In this document: piece after piece, positions 32,144 to 39,283 of the stretch
Numbering within the stretch: position 1 is the first letter of the stretch
Layout of the letters: every line of letters starts with the position of its first letter
DNA from: Methylopila sp. M107
Lineage (GTDB): Bacteria; Pseudomonadota; Alphaproteobacteria; Rhizobiales; Methylopilaceae
Direction of reading: 5' to 3'
DNA: 64,000 nucleotides
NCBI RefSeq assembly: GCF_000384475.1
Contig: NZ_ARWB01000001.1
Coordinates: 351,305-415,304, forward strand
The notes under the pieces: model-generated
Told to the model about the DNA's origin: nothing
The model's database searches: none
The model's input: the letters and a program-made list of their open reading frames with translations, nothing else
Translations under genes and position numbers: made by a program

Positions 32144-32230
32144 ATGAACGCCGCGATTGGTCCAACCGAAGGCTTTCCACGCCGCCGCTTCAGCGTGGCG
32201 GACGTCGTTCGCATGGTCGAGGTGGGCTGA
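32144..32230 (+). pseudogene. Remnant of a second Uma2 gene
   Basis: Twenty-eight codons that repeat the N-terminus of the intact gene upstream: GFPRRRFSVADVVRMVEVG matches GLPRRRFTVADVFRMVEVG. A single-base deletion after VEVG creates the TGA at 32228-32230; in the shifted frame the sequence goes on as LIGPNDHV, the expected next block, and then homology is lost. It is a truncated, frameshifted duplicate and is unlikely to be functional. Confidence 0.8.
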
Positions 32231-32325
32231 TCGGTCCCAACGACCATGTGATGTCTGGCGGGTTTCACCTTCCCGCCGCGATCGCCAGATAGGGCTCGAC
32301 CGTCCACCGGAGCCCGTCGCGCCTG

Positions 32326-32964
32326 ATGAAACGAAACCTCTACGCTCTCGCCGCCGCGGCGCTCGTCGCGACGTCGGGTCCCGCCTTCGCGCAGGATCGA
32401 TCCGCTGCGACTCCCGCCGGCATGCCGGGCGTTTCCGACGTGACGCGAATCAAGAGCGGGACCTATAGGACCGACCCCGACCACACCCAGATCGCCTGGT
32501 CCGTGGACCATATGGGCTTTTCCACCCTGTTCGGGATGTTCGGCCAGATCGCCGGATCGCTGACGCTCGACGCAGCGGACCCCAAGGCCGCAGAGCTCGA
32601 GATCGAAATCCCGATGTCGGGACTGGTGGTCACGTCGGAGAAGTTCTCGAAGCACCTGCGAAGCGCTGAAATCCTCGACGCCGAGAAGTTCCCGACCGCG
32701 ACCTTCCGGTCGACTTCGATCGAGCCGCTGGGTCAGAAAGCGAGGATTTCCGGAGACCTGACGGTGCATGGCGTCACCAGGCCCGTCCGGCTCGACGTCG
32801 CCTTTCACGGCGCGGGCGTCAATCCGATGACCAAGGCCGAGACGATCGGCTTCTCGGCCACCACGCGCGTGAAACGCAGCGAGTTCGGCCTCGGATACGC
32901 CACGCCCGTCGTGTCCGACGACGTTGAGGTCACGATCGTCGCGGCCTTCGAAAAGCAGCCCTGA
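32326..32964 (+). CDS. YceI family periplasmic protein
   Basis: A 212-residue protein with signal peptide (residues 1-23, ending AFAQD). The YceI lipocalin-like fold is shown by GTYRTDPDHTQIAWSVDHMG, IPMSGLVVTSEKFSKHL and ISGDLTVHGVTRPVRLDVAF. Family members bind isoprenoid or fatty-acyl chains in the periplasm; ligand unknown here. The DNA between the Uma2 remnant and this gene shows no other feature. Confidence 0.92.
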   Translation: MKRNLYALAAAALVATSGPAFAQDRSAATPAGMPGVSDVTRIKSGTYRTDPDHTQIAWSVDHMGFSTLFGMFGQIAGSLTLDAADPKAAELEIEIPMSGLVVTSEKFSKHLRSAEILDAEKFPTATFRSTSIEPLGQKARISGDLTVHGVTRPVRLDVAFHGAGVNPMTKAETIGFSATTRVKRSEFGLGYATPVVSDDVEVTIVAAFEKQP

Positions 32965-32973
32965 GGGCGGCGT

Positions 32974-34317
32974 TTACCGCTCTTCGCTCTCGGCGAGACG
33001 CACGACTTCGGCCAATGCGGCTTCGGCCCGTTCGAAGCTGCTGGAGGCCGCCGCCCAATCCTGCGACTTGACGGCCGCGATCATCTTGTCGGCTTCGGCC
33101 CGCGCCGTGTCGCGCGCCCGCATCAGCGGGGCCGGCCGGCGGTCCGCCGGCAGCGTGTCGAGGCGCTCGCCGAACGCCGCGGCGCGCTCGGGCGGGGACG
33201 CGCCGACGAGCATGGCGCCGAGCCGCCGGCGCTCCGACGCGGCGTCGGCGGACAGTCGCAGGAACTCGTATTCCGACAGCCCGCGGTTCGCAGCAGCGTC
33301 GACCGCGGACATCGCCGACCGTTCGGCGGCGACCATGGCGTCGAGCGCGTCGCCGATCTCGCCGCGGGTCTTGGAGGCGAGCGAAGCGATACGCGACACG
33401 CTTTCGGATATCTCGTTGGTGGCGGCGCGCTGCTGGCCGAGCACCTCCGACAGGGACTGCATACGCGAGCTGATGCCGGAGACCTGCACGCCGACGGTCT
33501 CGACACGCTCGCCGGTCGCGCGGATGCGCTGGTCGCCGGTCGCGACCGCGTCGGCGCTTTCCGCCGTGGCGCGCTTGATCGCGTCGGTCTCCTCCATCAG
33601 CGTCGCGATCCGCGCGCGAATCTGTTCGGTCGCCTTCGCGGTCTGCCCGGACAGCGACTTGACCTCATTGGCCACGACCGCGAAGCCGCGGCCGGCTTCG
33701 CCCGCGCGCGCCGCCTCGATGGTCGCGTTGAGCGCGAGCAAGTTGGTCTGCGAAGAGATCGCCTCGATCGCGTCCGCCATTTCGGCGATCTGGCGCACGG
33801 CGTTCTCGAGCACGTCGATCCGGACCGTGATGGCGCCCACCCGCTCGCGGATGGTCTCCATCGAATTCGCCGCCTGGCGCATCTCGCCGAGGCAGCCGGT
33901 GGTCTCGCGGCTCACCGCAATCGCGTCGCTGGAGCCGTCATTGCTCATCGCGGAGAGCTCGGAGATCGAGCCCGCAAGCTCCTCCACCGCGCCCGCGATG
34001 GTGCCGGCGCCGTCGGCGACCTGGCGGACGTCATGCGTCACCCAGCCGATGGCCGCGCCCGTCGAGGCTGCTTGCGACGCGAAGCCAACGAGGCACTTGA
34101 GTTCCTGGCGGCTGCGGCGCGCGAGTTCCGCGGCGAACGCCTGCAGCGCGACGCCGACATCTCCCGACGGCCAACCTGCGGTGTCTTGGCCCCGACGCAT
34201 GGCGGTCAGCGCCGCGACGAGCGCCGACTGGTCGATCGCCTCCCGATCGTCCGCGCCGGACTGCGACGGCGTTGCGTTCGAAACCGCGGCTTTCGCGCGT
34301 CCGAATCCGAAGCTCAT
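32974..34317 (-). CDS. Soluble methyl-accepting chemotaxis-type receptor
   Basis: A 447-residue protein with no membrane segment. The first 70 residues are non-conserved; a coiled-coil signalling domain follows (about 95-350), with the hairpin tip [20 protein letters not shown] and then [16 protein letters not shown], which binds CheA/CheW. After it comes a helical C-terminal region of about 95 residues ([14 protein letters not shown] and onwards) that could be the sensory part. No chemotaxis genes lie nearby. The frame is open upstream to 34731, but the ATG at 34317 gives the compact start [11 protein letters not shown]. The ligand is unknown. Confidence 0.9.
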   Translation of the reverse strand: MSFGFGRAKAAVSNATPSQSGADDREAIDQSALVAALTAMRRGQDTAGWPSGDVGVALQAFAAELARRSRQELKCLVGFASQAASTGAAIGWVTHDVRQVADGAGTIAGAVEELAGSISELSAMSNDGSSDAIAVSRETTGCLGEMRQAANSMETIRERVGAITVRIDVLENAVRQIAEMADAIEAISSQTNLLALNATIEAARAGEAGRGFAVVANEVKSLSGQTAKATEQIRARIATLMEETDAIKRATAESADAVATGDQRIRATGERVETVGVQVSGISSRMQSLSEVLGQQRAATNEISESVSRIASLASKTRGEIGDALDAMVAAERSAMSAVDAAANRGLSEYEFLRLSADAASERRRLGAMLVGASPPERAAAFGERLDTLPADRRPAPLMRARDTARAEADKMIAAVKSQDWAAASSSFERAEAALAEVVRLAESEER

Positions 34318-34462
34318 AGGATTCCGCCCCAAACCTGCGCCGCTGGCCCGGCGTCGTTGCGTCGCGATTATCCGCAGATCTCGGTTAATGGAGCGTGTCC
34401 GACCGGTTGTTAGCGGTATCCTACGGCTTGCCGAGCGCTGGCGACCCATGCGAGGCGGCGAG

Positions 34463-35182
34463 CTATATAAGGGCCCATCGGGCGGTGACGCGCACCCGCA
34501 GCTCCTGCTCGCCGCGAGCGATCGGGGTCGCCATCTCGTATCCTGCCGACTTGGAGCGCGTAGCGAACTGGCGGGAGGGCCCGTCAGCGCCGCTTTCCGC
34601 CTCATCCAGGCTGAGCAGCGCGCCGAGTTTCGCGCCGGAGGCCGCCGCGTAGAGCTCGGCCTTTCGCCTGGCGTCGGCGACCGCGGACTTGCGCGCTTCG
34701 TCGAGCCTGGAGTTGCGGTCCGAGACATCAAAGCCCAGGCTCTCGACCTGGTTCGCGCCGGACTGGACGATGGAATCGATCAGCTCTCCAAACTTGTCGA
34801 TTGCACGCGACCGGATCGAGACCATGTTGCGCACCTCGTAGCCGGTAAGCTTCGCGGCGCGATCGGATGAAAACGTGCCGGGGCTCTCGTAGGTCGGCTG
34901 AACTGCGAGGTCCGACGTGCCGACGTCACGGTCCTCCACGCCCGCCGCCTTGACGGCGGCCAGCACCTTGGCCATTGCAGCCGAATTGGCCTTGAGGGCC
35001 GCGCCCGCCGTCGACGCTCGGGTCACGACGCCGCTGGTCACCAGAGCGATGTCAGGCGGCGCAGAAACCACGCCTTCGCCGACGATGACGATCGAGGGCG
35101 GCGGCGTCTGCTGGGCCGCAGCGGAGCCGGCGAAGAGCATCGCGGCGGCGCAGGCGGACAGGGCGGATTTTCCGAACAACAC
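34463..35182 (-). CDS. SIMPL-domain (DUF541) exported protein
   Basis: A 239-residue protein with a signal peptide (residues 1-23, ending GSAAAQQ). The SIMPL/DUF541 pattern is visible: [21 protein letters not shown] at the start, [19 protein letters not shown] in the middle and the C-terminal [10 protein letters not shown]. Family members (YggE-like) sit in the periplasm or outer membrane and are linked to stress tolerance; the exact function is not known. It is divergent from the DUF892 gene. A TGACGTCA-centred palindrome lies at 35213-35222 in the shared upstream DNA. Confidence 0.9.
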   Translation of the reverse strand: MLFGKSALSACAAAMLFAGSAAAQQTPPPSIVIVGEGVVSAPPDIALVTSGVVTRASTAGAALKANSAAMAKVLAAVKAAGVEDRDVGTSDLAVQPTYESPGTFSSDRAAKLTGYEVRNMVSIRSRAIDKFGELIDSIVQSGANQVESLGFDVSDRNSRLDEARKSAVADARRKAELYAAASGAKLGALLSLDEAESGADGPSRQFATRSKSAGYEMATPIARGEQELRVRVTARWALI

Positions 35183-35276
35183 GCTGACTTCTCCTCCTGC
35201 GCGCGGCTGCGCATGACGTCATTTGAACGGGCGATTAAGTCCCGAGCACGGCGGAATCCGCATGCCGGAAAAGCAC

Positions 35277-35301
35277 GGAACGTTCTGGCTTGGCGCCTGT
35301 T
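35277..35301 (+). promoter_or_regulatory. Candidate EcfG promoter for the DUF892 gene
   Basis: GGAAC at 35277-35281 and TGTT at 35298-35301 with a 16-base spacer; one mismatch from the EcfG consensus. It lies 70 bases upstream of the DUF892 ATG. DUF892 genes are typical general-stress genes in alphaproteobacteria, which supports the call. Confidence 0.55.
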
Positions 35302-35370
35302 GTCCCTGCAAGCGCCACCGGGAAACTTCGCCCGGCGCGGCTCAAACCAATCACAAGGGAGACTTGTCCA

Positions 35371-35874
35371 ATGGGACTGTTCACCAAGGACATCAAGACG
35401 TTCGACGACCTGTTCGTGCATCAGCTGCAGGATGTTTATTACGCCGAACAGCAGATCCTCTCCGCACTGCCGAAGATGATCGATAAGGCGACCGCGCCCG
35501 AACTCAAGCAGGCGTTCCAGGCCCATCTGAAGGAGACCGAGGAGCACGTGCGCCGGGTCGAGCAGGTGTTCGAACTGCACGGCGCTGAAAAGAAGGCGGC
35601 TAAGTGTCCCGCCATCAACGGCATCATCTCCGAAGCCAACGAGGTCGCCGGCGACATCGAGGACAAGGAGGTTCTCGACGCGGCCCTCGTGGCGTCGGCC
35701 CAGGCCGTCGAGCATTACGAGATCACGCGCTACGGCACGCTGATCGCTTGGGCGCGCCAGCTCGGCCGCGCCGACTGCGCCGCCGTGCTCGAGAAAACCC
35801 TGAAGGAAGAACACGCGGCCGACACCAAGCTCAGCAGTCTCGCCGAAGGCGGGCTGAACCGGAAAGCCGCCTGA
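35371..35874 (+). CDS. DUF892 ferritin-like protein (YciE/YciF type)
   Basis: A 167-residue four-helix ferritin-like protein. It begins MGLFTKDIKTFDDLFVHQLQ and shows the family blocks DVYYAEQQILSALPKMI, HLKETEEHVRRVEQVFE and EHYEITRYGTLIAWA, whose Glu and His could bind a di-metal site. Such proteins are induced by osmotic or desiccation stress. AAGGGAG lies upstream of the ATG at 35371. The gene ends before a terminator-like hairpin at 35937-35974. Confidence 0.93.
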   Translation: MGLFTKDIKTFDDLFVHQLQDVYYAEQQILSALPKMIDKATAPELKQAFQAHLKETEEHVRRVEQVFELHGAEKKAAKCPAINGIISEANEVAGDIEDKEVLDAALVASAQAVEHYEITRYGTLIAWARQLGRADCAAVLEKTLKEEHAADTKLSSLAEGGLNRKAA

Positions 35875-35936
35875 TCAGGCGGTCGTAGGAGGCGTCGGGC
35901 GAACCGCAATCTCGCCGGACGCCCAGACACGCGAAC

Positions 35937-35974
35937 CAAAACGGCCCGCCGGCATCACGCCGACGGGCCGTTTT
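35937..35974. terminator. Bidirectional terminator hairpin
   Basis: ACGGCCCG and CGGGCCGT arms with inner GGC/GCC pairing, flanked by AAAA on the left and TTTT on the right, so it can act on either strand. It separates the DUF892 gene from the convergent gene at 36015. Confidence 0.8.
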
Positions 35975-36014
35975 CACATCATCTCGATCGTCGCCCGGCG
36001 GACCGGGCGTCGGA

Positions 36015-36431
36015 TCAGGCGCTCTTGCGCGTCTGCTGGTCGCGATCGCCGCCGCGCGGCGCGTTCATCGCCGAGATCGCGCGCGCCGCAAGGGCGTACT
36101 TCGAGGCGGTGATGATCTTCGGACGGGCGGCAAGCCGCTCCGCCTCGAGACGCGCTTCCTCGGCGGCCTTCTCTTCGGCGATGCGCTGCTCTTCGGCGGC
36201 CTTTTCGGCGGCGATCCGGGCCTCTTCGACGGCGCGGGCCTCGGCGACGCGCCGCTGTTCGGCGGCCTTCGCGGCGAGACGCTCGTCACGAGCCTTGGCG
36301 ATGGCCGCGTTCTCAGCCTTGCGCTGCTCGACGGCGGGATCGTTGGAAATCTTGCGGAACCGCTCCAGAAGCTTCTGCTTGGCTTCGCGCGCGGTGTCCT
36401 GACGCGACTTGAAGGTGTCTTCCTTCATCAT
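36015..36431 (-). CDS. Coiled-coil DUF6481-like protein
   Basis: A 138-residue, highly charged Ala/Glu/Arg/Lys-rich protein, nearly all predicted helix or coiled coil. It starts MMKEDTFKSRQDTAREAKQK, a start shared by a small alphaproteobacterial family annotated as DUF6481; the second Met may be the true start. A degenerate repeat EKAAEEQRIAEEKAAEEARL lies at about residues 75-95. There is no signal or membrane segment. Function unknown. Confidence 0.78.
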   Translation of the reverse strand: MMKEDTFKSRQDTAREAKQKLLERFRKISNDPAVEQRKAENAAIAKARDERLAAKAAEQRRVAEARAVEEARIAAEKAAEEQRIAEEKAAEEARLEAERLAARPKIITASKYALAARAISAMNAPRGGDRDQQTRKSA

Positions 36432-36565
36432 ATGAAGATTATCGGCCTCGATTGTTTTCGGATGCGCCGGACATAGTGCGTTTCGCCTAGAAAGGCAACG
36501 GCTCGGAGCCCTTATTCGACGAATGCATGCCAGCTGTGACGAGGACGCCGCACGGTTCGCGGGCT

Positions 36566-36985
36566 TCAGTCGGCGCGAATTGGGCCGCGCAGCGACTTGG
36601 TGGCGCCGCGCCGCGTCTTGGCGTCGGTCCGGCGCGCCTTGGCGCCTTTCGACACGCGGGTTTCGATCCGCGGCTTCGGCCGTTCCGTCGCCTCGCGGAT
36701 CATGGCGACGAGCCTATCAACGGCCTCCTCCCGATTGTCGCCCTGGGTGCGGTTCGACTGCGCCGTGAGTACGATAACGCCCTCCTTGGTGAGACGCGCC
36801 CCGGCGATCCGCATGAGCCGGATCGCGACGTCGTTCGGCAGAGACGGGGACCGACGCGCGTCGAAGCGCAGCTTGGCGGCGGTCGAAACCTTGTTGACGT
36901 TCTGTCCGCCGGGACCCGATGAGCGCACGAAGGTGATGTCGATCTCCTCCTCGTCGAGGAAGAGCGTGTCGGTGATGCGGATCAT
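36566..36985 (-). CDS. arfB: Peptidyl-tRNA hydrolase ArfB (ribosome rescue)
   Basis: A 139-residue codon-independent release factor that frees stalled ribosomes. The catalytic GGQ is at residues 26-28 in SSGPGGQNVNKVST, and the basic C-terminal tail that enters the mRNA channel is present (RVSKGAKARRTDAKTRRGA). The start MIRITDTLFLDEEEI is the normal one. The gene stands alone; the next minus-strand gene upstream lies 36 bases away. Confidence 0.95.
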   Translation of the reverse strand: MIRITDTLFLDEEEIDITFVRSSGPGGQNVNKVSTAAKLRFDARRSPSLPNDVAIRLMRIAGARLTKEGVIVLTAQSNRTQGDNREEAVDRLVAMIREATERPKPRIETRVSKGAKARRTDAKTRRGATKSLRGPIRAD

Positions 36986-37021
36986 GACAGCTGGCTCATC
37001 GGTTCGTCGGGCCCGCGCTGC

Positions 37022-37630
37022 TCAGCGCTCCGGCCAGCCAAAAGAAATCGACTGGAGCTTTGGTCTCACGGCCCGCATGGCCTTGTCCGACGAGGTCAGC
37101 TTCCTGTCGCCGCTGACGCGATCGAGCGCCTTCTCGGGCGCGTCGTCGGCGGGCCCGAACTGCAGCGCGACCACGCATCCGCCCGGCAGGGCCGAAAGCT
37201 TGCCGCCCTTCCAATCCGAGACCGCGCCGCCGCCGTCCCAGCCGAAACCTGTGATCGTGAACGGCTTGCCGTTGAGGGCTTCGACCGCCGTCAGCTCCAT
37301 GCCGACCGAAAGGCCTGCGAAACGCGCCTTGCTGTCGCCGCGGATCAGCACCGTTTCGGGACGCGCCTTCCTGCTGTCGTCGCGCCAGAGCACTTCGACG
37401 CGGGCTTGCGGATCGGCGCCGTAGAGCGCGGTCCCGGTCAGCGTTTCCCCTTCCGCGCCGTCGATCTGTTCATCGGTCACGTTGGCGGCGCCGAGCGCCT
37501 TGGCGAGCGAGGCCGCGGTCGCGTCGCGCGCAATAGGACCGGCGCAGCCCAGTACGGGCGGTTCGACGGCGAGCGCCGGCGCGGCACACAAGAGCGCCGG
37601 GAGGCAGACGGCAACGAGCGTACGGCGCAT
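37022..37630 (-). CDS. Exported protein of unknown function
   Basis: A 202-residue product with signal peptide (MRRTLVAVCLPALLCAAPALA, cleavage near 21). The mature part has two Cys (VLGCAGPI and PGGCVVAL) and a Gly-rich middle (ITGFGWDGGGAVSDWKGGK). The stretch near IARDATAASLAKALGAANVT followed by IDGAEGETLTGTALYG is seen in alphaproteobacterial hypothetical proteins, but I cannot name a family. An in-frame start at 37669 would put 13 residues before the signal peptide and is less likely. Confidence 0.75.
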   Translation of the reverse strand: MRRTLVAVCLPALLCAAPALAVEPPVLGCAGPIARDATAASLAKALGAANVTDEQIDGAEGETLTGTALYGADPQARVEVLWRDDSRKARPETVLIRGDSKARFAGLSVGMELTAVEALNGKPFTITGFGWDGGGAVSDWKGGKLSALPGGCVVALQFGPADDAPEKALDRVSGDRKLTSSDKAMRAVRPKLQSISFGWPER

Positions 37631-37716
37631 GGGCGTCGGAAGTCCTGAACTGGCGGGAGGCGCATTCATGGACGAGCCGCTGACAGTTGCAAGCCGAGCG
37701 GTTGACGTGGCCCTTG

Positions 37717-37742
37717 GGAACGATGCCGTCCGCCTGGCCGTT
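37717..37742 (+). promoter_or_regulatory. Consensus EcfG promoter for a small secreted protein
   Basis: GGAAC at 37717-37721 and CGTT at 37739-37742 are 17 bases apart, an exact EcfG match. The ATG of the downstream gene is 34 bases past the -10. Confidence 0.6.
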
Positions 37743-37775
37743 TCCTCGGACGATCAAGCGGAGGATGAGCGACCT

Positions 37776-38078
37776 ATGCGATATCGCTCCTTGAGAACTG
37801 CCGCCGCGTGCCTCGCGGTGGCCACGCTGCTCGGCGGGCCGGCTCTCGCCCAGGATCAGCGGCCGCAGCAGCAGAACGCCCCGGCCCCGGCTCCGCCGCC
37901 CGAACATGGCCCCGGCGCTTCCGGCAAAGGCGACGGCAGCGGCATGGGGCAGGACACGACGGAGATCGGCACACCCAAGGGTCCCGGCGACAAGGGCGGT
38001 CCGCCGGCGGATAAGACCGTCGCACCGAAAATCTGCGATGACGGCCGCCAGCCGATCGACGGCGCCTGCCCGAGCTGA
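37776..38078 (+). CDS. Small exported Pro/Gly-rich protein
   Basis: A 100-residue product with a signal peptide (residues 1-26, ending ALAQD), then a Gln/Pro/Gly-rich disordered region and a short C-terminal end with two Cys (KICDDGRQPIDGACPS). GGAGG lies before the ATG at 37776; the frame is open upstream but without a ribosome site. The EcfG promoter suggests stress control. Function unknown. It ends four bases before a convergent gene. Confidence 0.72.
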   Translation: MRYRSLRTAAACLAVATLLGGPALAQDQRPQQQNAPAPAPPPEHGPGASGKGDGSGMGQDTTEIGTPKGPGDKGGPPADKTVAPKICDDGRQPIDGACPS

Positions 38079-38082
38079 GCCT

Positions 38083-39192
38083 TCAGGGCCGCCGCTTGAC
38101 GTCGAACCACATCGGCCCGCCGTCGCACATGCCGTCGGACACCGTGACGATGGACCATCCATCTGCACGATCGTCGACGACCGCGAACCCTTCGAGTTTC
38201 GTCGCGCGTTTCCCCTCAACGGATGCGTCGGCGCAACCTTCGAGCGTCCGCAGCTTCACCTCGGAAAGGTCGAACTCGCCCTGAGAGACGCCCGTCTTGC
38301 TGTTGCCGTCCCAGAGTAGCAGCCGCCACGTCGGCCACGTTGCGAGATTGTCGTCGCGGGCGTCATCGTCGGGGCCGGCGAGCAACAGAAAACCGCCTTC
38401 GACCCTCTGCATGTCACGGATAGCGCGATTCGGGCCGACATCGATGGTGACGGTCTTCGGATCGGCGGCGAGCGGGCCGGCCGTGAAGATCATTTTGTCA
38501 ACGCTGAGAATGTTTGCTCCCGTCTGCCCGGACGGCCCCCTAAGCCCGAAATACAGCCGCTTGTCGTCGACGGCGATACCTTCAATGTCGAAACCGCGCT
38601 CGCCGATCTTGGTCGTGTTTTTTTCGAGCGGTAGCGTGCCAAGCGGTTTTTCCATGAACGGCGCGAATTCCGTGACGCTGATCACGTCCCAAAGTTTCGC
38701 CGTGTCGCCCGGCGCCGCAGCGCCGCCGTCCGCAGTGCTCTTGAACCGCGCAAGAACTCGCGACGCCGGGTTCGGGTCGCCGGACTTGCGCTTCGAGGCA
38801 TGGCTGCCAACGACATAATAGTGCTCCGCGTCGACGGCGACGCCCTCAGCGTCGACCTCGTCTCCCTGCGCCGGCAGAGCAATCGGGCCGCCGATAGGCG
38901 CGTAAGCGTCTCGCGTCAGCCGCACGAGCCGGGCGGTGGTTCCCTCGTCAAAGGCGATGAGGCAGACGCCCGACTTCGCGCAAGCGATCCCGCTTGCGGC
39001 GCGACGCCGGTCGGCGATGTCCGCGGCGATCTTTTCAGGTTTCGACTTGGTCGACGTGAAGCCAAACGAACCGTCGAGCGCGAGCGGCTCTCCGAGCGGT
39101 CGCAAGCTCTCCTCGGCCAACGCCGCCATCGCCGGAATCCAGACGACGCCCATAGCGAGAGCGACAGACGTCGCCTTAACTCGCGGCTTCAT
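38083..39192 (-). CDS. DUF3616 exported protein, beta-propeller-like
   Basis: A 369-residue protein with signal peptide (residues 1-27, through AALAEES). The DUF3616 blocks are present: GIACAKSGVCLIAFDEG, DAEGVAVDAEHYYVVGSHA, GFDIEGIAVDDKRLYFGLRGP and KLEGFAVVDDRADGW, repeated strands that suggest a propeller. Family members are periplasmic and of unknown function. The ATG at 39192 is preferred to a TTG at 39198. Composition looks less GC-rich by eye than most of the window. Confidence 0.85.
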   Translation of the reverse strand: MKPRVKATSVALAMGVVWIPAMAALAEESLRPLGEPLALDGSFGFTSTKSKPEKIAADIADRRRAASGIACAKSGVCLIAFDEGTTARLVRLTRDAYAPIGGPIALPAQGDEVDAEGVAVDAEHYYVVGSHASKRKSGDPNPASRVLARFKSTADGGAAAPGDTAKLWDVISVTEFAPFMEKPLGTLPLEKNTTKIGERGFDIEGIAVDDKRLYFGLRGPSGQTGANILSVDKMIFTAGPLAADPKTVTIDVGPNRAIRDMQRVEGGFLLLAGPDDDARDDNLATWPTWRLLLWDGNSKTGVSQGEFDLSEVKLRTLEGCADASVEGKRATKLEGFAVVDDRADGWSIVTVSDGMCDGGPMWFDVKRRP

Positions 39193-39283
39193 GATCAATC
39201 ACCCCGTTTATGCCGAGTCGAATGCAATCTATGAGGGCATTGTCGTCGCTCGCAATCCGTAGAACACCTTACTGCGTCGCCGA

